From Candidatus Rokuibacteriota bacterium (lineage in GTDB: Bacteria; Methylomirabilota; Methylomirabilia; Rokubacteriales; JACPHL01): a stretch of DNA of 7,563 bases. Numbering within the stretch: position 1 is the stretch's first letter; the number at the start of each line of letters is the position of its first letter. Of the stretch, positions 4,781 to 7,563 are shown piece after piece. Where the stretch lies: contig JACPHL010000191.1 of NCBI GenBank assembly GCA_016188625.1, positions 1 through 7,563 on the forward strand, written 5' to 3'. The notes under the pieces were generated by a model. It worked only from the letters and a program-made list of their open reading frames with translations, was not told where the DNA came from and made no database searches. The position numbers and the translations under genes were made by a program.

Positions 4781-5773
4781 ATGGCGCGGGTCTATTACGA
4801 CCAGGACGCGGATCTCGCCGACCTTGCCGGCGAGACCGTGGCCGTCCTCGGCTACGGGATCCAGGGGCGAGCGCAGGCCCTGAACCTCCGCGACTCGGGG
4901 GCCACGGTGGTGGTGGGGAACCGCGAGGACGCCTACCGCGCGCAGGCGGTCACCGACGGCTTCGAGGTCCTCCCGATCCCCGAGGCCGCCGCCCGCGGCG
5001 ACCTCATCCTCCTCCTCGTCCCCGACGAGGTCCAGGGGGAGGTGTACGAGCAGGCGATCCGGCCGGCCCTTGCCCCGGGCAAGGCCCTGGTCTTCGCCCA
5101 CGGCTTCGCGGTCCGCTACGGGGTCATCCGCCCGCCCGAGGGCGTGGACCTCCTCCTCCTGGCGCCCCGGCTCCCGGGGAAGTACGTCCGCGACCTCTAC
5201 CTCCGCGGGAGCGGGGTCCCGGTCTACGTCGATGTCGGCCACGACGCGACCGGGCGGGCCCGCCGGCGGGTCCTGGCCCTGGCCAAGGCGATCGGGGCGA
5301 CGCGGGTCGGGGCGATGGAGGTCTCCTTCGCCCAGGAGACCGAGCTGGACCACTTCTCGGAGCACTTCCTCTACCCCCTGATCTTCACCGCGCTCCGCGT
5401 CGCCTACGAGGTGCTGGTGGAGGAGGGGTACGACCCCGAGGCGGCGCTGATGGAGCTCCACGGCTCGGGGGAGGTGGGCGAGGTGCTCCTCGAGGCGGGC
5501 CGGGTCGGGCTTGACCGGATGATCGAGACCCTCGCCTCGCCGGCCTGCCAGTACGGGATCTACGCCTACGCGCCCCGGGTGGTCCCCGAGGGGACGCGCC
5601 GGCTCATCCGGGAGATCCTCCGCGAGATCCGCGACGGCTCCTTCGCCCGCGAGCTCCTGGCCGAGCAGCGGCAGGGCTACCCCAGGCTCCGGGCGATGCG
5701 GGAGGCGGCGCGGGCCCACCCCCTCGCCGCCACCGAGGCGCGCCTCCGGGAGCTGATCCGGCTCCCGCGCTGA
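4781..5773 (+). CDS. divergent ketol-acid reductoisomerase homologue
   Basis: This 330-residue protein is the length of a class I ketol-acid reductoisomerase (IlvC) and starts like one (MARVYYDQDADL). The Rossmann motif is GYGIQGRAQALNLRDSG (residues 24-40), where true IlvC has GYGSQGHAHA. His107 in AHGF and the metal ligands Asp190 and Glu194 (ELDHFSEH) are kept, as is the C-domain Ser253. However, the catalytic Lys of 'APKGPG' is Arg130 (APRLPG). The second pair of metal glutamates is disturbed: Glu225 has no Glu four residues on, with Glu231 instead. The NADPH-phosphate serines after Arg48 are replaced (REDAYR). The fold is clear, but branched-chain synthesis is doubtful and another 2-keto or 2-hydroxy acid is possible. 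GGAGG at 4771-4775 fixes the start, in an operon with the NUDIX gene. Automated pipelines may call it ilvC; I leave the symbol blank. Confidence 0.8.
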   Translation: MARVYYDQDADLADLAGETVAVLGYGIQGRAQALNLRDSGATVVVGNREDAYRAQAVTDGFEVLPIPEAAARGDLILLLVPDEVQGEVYEQAIRPALAPGKALVFAHGFAVRYGVIRPPEGVDLLLLAPRLPGKYVRDLYLRGSGVPVYVDVGHDATGRARRRVLALAKAIGATRVGAMEVSFAQETELDHFSEHFLYPLIFTALRVAYEVLVEEGYDPEAALMELHGSGEVGEVLLEAGRVGLDRMIETLASPACQYGIYAYAPRVVPEGTRRLIREILREIRDGSFARELLAEQRQGYPRLRAMREAARAHPLAATEARLRELIRLPR

Positions 5774-5787
5774 AGGGCGCGCCCCCC

Positions 5788-6816
5788 TCACGGGATCAGC
5801 ACGAGCTTCCCGAACTGCCTCCCCTCCGTCAGGCGCCGCTGGGCCTCGGCGCCGTCCCGGAGGGGCATGGTGCGGTCGATGATCGCCCGGAGGCGGCCCT
5901 GGAAGAGCTGCCCCATCACCGCGCGGAACTCGGGGCGGCTCGCCATCGTGGAGCCGAGGATCCGGAGCTGCCGCCAGAAGACAAGTCGGATGTCGGTCTC
6001 GCCGATCGGCCCGGTCGTGGCCCCGCAGGTGACCAGCCGCCCCCCGTTGGCCAGGCTCCGGATCGACCCCTTCCAGGTGGCGGCCCCGACGTTGTCGAGG
6101 ACCACGTCCACGCCCCGCTTGGCCGTCAGCTCGCGGACGGCCTGGACCCAGTCCTGCTTTGAGTAGTTGATCAGCTCATCAGCCCCAAGCTCCTTTGCTT
6201 TTTGGAGTTTTTCTTCAGAGCTCGAGGTCACCACCACCCGGGCGCCGCACAGCTTCCCGATCGGGACCGCCGCAGAGGAGACGCCCCCGCCGACCCCGAG
6301 GATCAGGAGGTCCTCGCCGGGGCGCAAGGCCGCCTGGGTGACGAGCATCCGCCAGGCGGTCATGTTCACCAGGATGAAGGCGGCCGCCTCCTCGTAGCCC
6401 ACGTGGTCGGGGAGGGGGAGGCAGTTGGCGGCCGGGACCGTGACGAGCTCCGCCAGCCCGCCCCGGATGTGCTCGCCGATGATCCCGTACCGCTCGCACA
6501 TCGAGTCCTCGCCCCGGAGGCACCACTCGCAGCCCCCGCAGGCCAGGCCCGGGTTGACGGCCACGCGGGTCCCCGGCTTGAGCCCGGTCACCTCGCGGCC
6601 CACCTCCACCACGTCCCCGGCGATGTCCGAGCCGGTCCAGAAGGGGAGGGGGGTCTTGAGGGCGGGGATCCGCTCGCGGACCCAGAGGTCCAGGCGGTTC
6701 AGGGCGCAGGCCCGGACCCGGACGAGCGCCTCGCCGGGGCCGGGGGCTGGGTCGGCGACCTCCTCGTAGCGGAGGACCTCCGGCCCGCCGAATTCGTGGA
6801 AGAGGAGGGCCTTCAT
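5788..6816 (-). CDS. zinc-lobe medium-chain dehydrogenase/quinone oxidoreductase family
   Basis: This 342-residue protein belongs to the medium-chain dehydrogenase/reductase superfamily. An N-terminal GroES-like domain (MKALLFHEFGGPEVL, then PGPGEALVRVRACALNRLDLW) precedes the Rossmann domain with GVGGGVSSAAVPIGKLCGA (about 174-192). Cys93, Cys96, Cys99 and Cys107 form the structural-zinc lobe. The catalytic-zinc site is missing: the usual GHE is GSD (residues 62-64) and the early Cys/His pair is replaced by ALNRLD, as in quinone reductases. TSSSEEKLQKAKELGA after the second beta strand suggests NADPH. Likely a cytosolic NAD(P)H-dependent reductase of an enone, quinone or aldehyde; substrate unknown. 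The ribosome site is weak. The gene converges on the reductoisomerase with a 14-base gap containing the palindrome GGGCGCGCCC (5775-5784). About 70 bases of the cofactor region have unusual codons. Confidence 0.88.
   Translation of the reverse strand: MKALLFHEFGGPEVLRYEEVADPAPGPGEALVRVRACALNRLDLWVRERIPALKTPLPFWTGSDIAGDVVEVGREVTGLKPGTRVAVNPGLACGGCEWCLRGEDSMCERYGIIGEHIRGGLAELVTVPAANCLPLPDHVGYEEAAAFILVNMTAWRMLVTQAALRPGEDLLILGVGGGVSSAAVPIGKLCGARVVVTSSSEEKLQKAKELGADELINYSKQDWVQAVRELTAKRGVDVVLDNVGAATWKGSIRSLANGGRLVTCGATTGPIGETDIRLVFWRQLRILGSTMASRPEFRAVMGQLFQGRLRAIIDRTMPLRDGAEAQRRLTEGRQFGKLVLIP
6155..6223 (-). other. low-GC patch with atypical codons inside the dehydrogenase
   Basis: This stretch encodes roughly residues 198-220 (SSSEEKLQKAKELGADELINYSK). 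It uses GAA, AAA, CAA, GCA, CTT, GAT and TCA codons, while the sequence on both sides uses almost only G/C-ending codons. The frame stays open and the protein reads normally, so it is not an error region. It may be a recombined segment from a lower-GC homologue. Confidence 0.5.
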
Positions 6817-6841
6817 CGTCCGATCGTGCCCAGAAAAGGCT

Positions 6842-6871
6842 CAGGGCCTGCAGCCGAAGCGACAGGCCCTG
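6842..6871 (-). promoter_or_regulatory. 30-bp inverted repeat at the dehydrogenase transcription start
   Basis: On the - strand CAGGGCCTG (6871-6863), a 12-base loop with C(TTCG)G, and CAGGCCCTG (6850-6842) form a perfect 9-bp dyad. It starts immediately after the TATAAT hexamer. Each arm is itself an odd palindrome (CAGG-N-CCTG), and the arm centres are 21 bases apart, about two helical turns. That suggests a tandem operator. As RNA it would be a stable hairpin followed by AGCCTTTT, so attenuation is an alternative. Confidence 0.45.
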
Positions 6872-6900
6872 ATTATAGCACCCGGCAGGGGCGGGAAAGA
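6872..6900 (-). promoter_or_regulatory. extended -10 promoter for the dehydrogenase
   Basis: On the - strand TGC (6880-6878) precedes a perfect TATAAT (6877-6872). The -35 position 17 bases upstream is TCTTTC (6900-6895), which is weak. Initiation near 6865 would fall inside the inverted repeat, with a leader of about 50 bases. Confidence 0.6.
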
Positions 6901-6925
6901 GCCGGTCCGCGTCACGCCACCCGCG

Positions 6926-7029
6926 CGCTCTCGATCCTCGGCTCGCGGATTGCTGGTCCGCTCCGAGCGCGGGCTTGGCCCGCGCCCCCTTGGGGGGGAG
7001 GCCCGGAAGGGGGGCGCCAGCCCCCCTCC
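6926..7029 (-). repeat. dispersed 3'-end element, copy B
   Basis: Second copy of the element at 3100-3220, on the opposite strand but in the same orientation relative to its upstream gene, starting 7 bases after that gene's TAA. It keeps the G6/C6 hairpin, the C7-AA run, GCGCGGGCC, CGCTCGGAGCGGACCA and CCGCGAGCCGAGG. It lacks about 16 bases found in copy A. The small hairpin in the distal half differs in loop sequence (GCGGA/TCCGC here, GCGG-CCA/TGG-CCGC in copy A), yet pairing is kept. That hints at selection for structure. Confidence 0.65.
7005..7029 (-). terminator. G6/C6 hairpin after His/Gly-rich gene
   Basis: On the - strand GGAGGGGGGC (7029-7020), loop TGGC, and GCCCCCCTTCC (7015-7005) form a stem with the same extra T in the right arm as the hairpin at 3100-3127. 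It is followed by a C-rich run and no T-tract. It lies just past the stop codon, so a 3'-end role is likely. Confidence 0.55.
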
Positions 7030-7036
7030 TGGTCAG

Positions 7037-7462
7037 TTAGCGCCAGTACCCGGGGATCCAGGCCCAGGTGGAGCCGGTCCAGTGCCAGCCGCCGGGGACC
7101 CAGGTATAGCTCGGGTAGGGGTTGACGACCACCGGCGGGGGGACGATCACGACGTGGTGGCCGAAGCCTGGGTGCCCGATGAAGTGCCGGGGCCTGAAGT
7201 GGCCGAAGGGGTGGGGCTTGAAGTGGCCGAAGCCGGGGTGCCCCACGAAGCCGTGATGCCTGAAGCCGGGGTGGCCCGCGAAGCCGCGGTGCCTGAAACC
7301 GGGGTGCCCCACGAGGCCGTGACCCTTGAAGCCGGGGTGGAACCCCGAGCCGACGAAGACCCCCACGCTCACGTGCCCGGCGAGGGCCTGCGCCGGGATG
7401 GCCAGGATGAGCCCCAGCAAGGCGACCAGGATCCCGCCCCACCGACGAATCTGACGTCTCAT
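7037..7462 (-). CDS. secreted His/Gly-rich repeat protein with YxWxPG tail
   Basis: This 141-residue protein starts with a signal peptide (MRRQIRRWGGILVALLGLIL, cleavage near AQALAG). The centre repeats HPGF-centred 11-residue units such as HPGFRHRGFAG and HPGFRHHGFVG, then a degenerate stretch with HFKPHPFGHFRPRHF. The C-terminus is VPPPVVVNPYP followed by aromatic YTWVPGGWHW and WAWIPGYWR, resembling the YXWGXW-type repeat tails of exported bacterial proteins. The many histidines could bind metal, but this is inference and no function is established for such proteins. A complete AAAGGAGGT lies eight bases before the ATG, implying strong translation. The gene is followed by the G6/C6 hairpin element. 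No upstream partner is visible before the window ends, and 7480-7563 shows no promoter I would defend. Confidence 0.8.
   Translation of the reverse strand: MRRQIRRWGGILVALLGLILAIPAQALAGHVSVGVFVGSGFHPGFKGHGLVGHPGFRHRGFAGHPGFRHHGFVGHPGFGHFKPHPFGHFRPRHFIGHPGFGHHVVIVPPPVVVNPYPSYTWVPGGWHWTGSTWAWIPGYWR
7232..7330 (-). repeat. three tandem 33-bp units within the His/Gly-rich gene
   Basis: Units 7232-7264, 7265-7297 and 7298-7330 are near-identical 33-bp repeats (each starting CCGGGGTG on the + strand after one base). They encode 11-residue HPGF units in frame. A fourth partial unit begins at 7331. Such tandem repeats can change copy number by slippage or recombination without breaking the frame. 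Confidence 0.75.
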
Positions 7463-7470
7463 ATGTCGAG

Positions 7471-7479
7471 ACCTCCTTT
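7471..7479 (-). promoter_or_regulatory. full-length Shine-Dalgarno of the His/Gly-rich gene
   Basis: AAAGGAGGT on the - strand is a nine-base complement to the usual 16S 3' end, eight bases before the ATG at 7462. It is the strongest ribosome site in the window. Confidence 0.8.
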
Positions 7480-7563
7480 CCGTCGCTTACCTCTAAGACG
7501 TCTCTCGCTCCTTGGACGGTGCACCGGGGCCTCCCATTCGCGCCCGGCCGTCTCAACGGGCTC

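Noticed and set aside
5775-5784. Palindrome GGGCGCGCCC between the convergent reductoisomerase and dehydrogenase genes as a two-way terminator.
   Set aside because: It has no loop and no T-tract on either side. A ten-base GC palindrome is unsurprising at this composition.
7232-7330. The tandem units as a CRISPR array.
   Set aside because: Units are directly adjacent without unique spacers and stay in frame inside a secreted repeat protein.
7459-7563. An upstream - strand frame ending in TGA that overlaps the ATG of the His/Gly-rich gene (ATGA).
   Set aside because: The 34 visible codons are charged and low-complexity, and they run through the Shine-Dalgarno region. Nothing supports a gene without sequence beyond the window.

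Overview
The window is very GC-rich bacterial DNA with dense genes, near-saturated G/C third codon positions and strong GGAGG-type ribosome binding sites. The protein style and the G6/C6 hairpins after stop codons resemble Candidatus Rokubacteria / Methylomirabilota (NC10). That placement is an inference from composition and remembered family resemblance; the window has no rRNA or marker gene to confirm it. No tRNA, rRNA, CRISPR array, transposase or phage gene was seen.

Left part (1-1763, + strand): a small hydrophobic peptide of unclear status, a glycine-zipper lipoprotein, a perfect 10-bp hairpin, a predicted outer-membrane beta-barrel of the phenol-degradation 'meta-pathway' transporter type, and a 57-residue one-helix membrane protein with a good ribosome binding site. 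These look like envelope genes.

Middle (1799-3220, + strand): an extended -10 promoter drives a two-gene unit. The first gene is a PA2779-type small membrane protein. The second is a helical-backbone metal-receptor (BtuF-like) gene interrupted by one in-frame TGA. The TGA sits where I remember relatives having a cysteine, and the frame is intact on both sides, so this is either a selenocysteine codon or a very fresh nonsense mutation. It is the most interesting point in the window. A roughly 120-bp element follows, and a second copy lies about 3.8 kb away.

Right-centre (3273-6816): a RidA/YjgF-family gene on the - strand is divergent from a + strand pair made of a NUDT19-like NUDIX hydrolase and a divergent ketol-acid reductoisomerase homologue. 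Two back-to-back promoters flank a small perfect dyad, a plausible shared operator. RidA removes reactive enamines/imines that arise partly in branched-chain amino-acid synthesis, and the reductoisomerase fold belongs to that pathway. However, this reductoisomerase has Arg in place of the catalytic Lys and altered metal and cofactor sites, so it probably acts on something else. A zinc-lobe medium-chain dehydrogenase converges on it with a 14-bp gap. Its promoter has a perfect TATAAT directly abutting a 30-bp inverted repeat, and its cofactor region contains a short low-GC patch suggesting mosaic origin.

Right end (6926-7563, - strand): the second copy of the dispersed 3' element, then a secreted His/Gly-rich protein built from 11-residue repeats and led by a full-length Shine-Dalgarno sequence.
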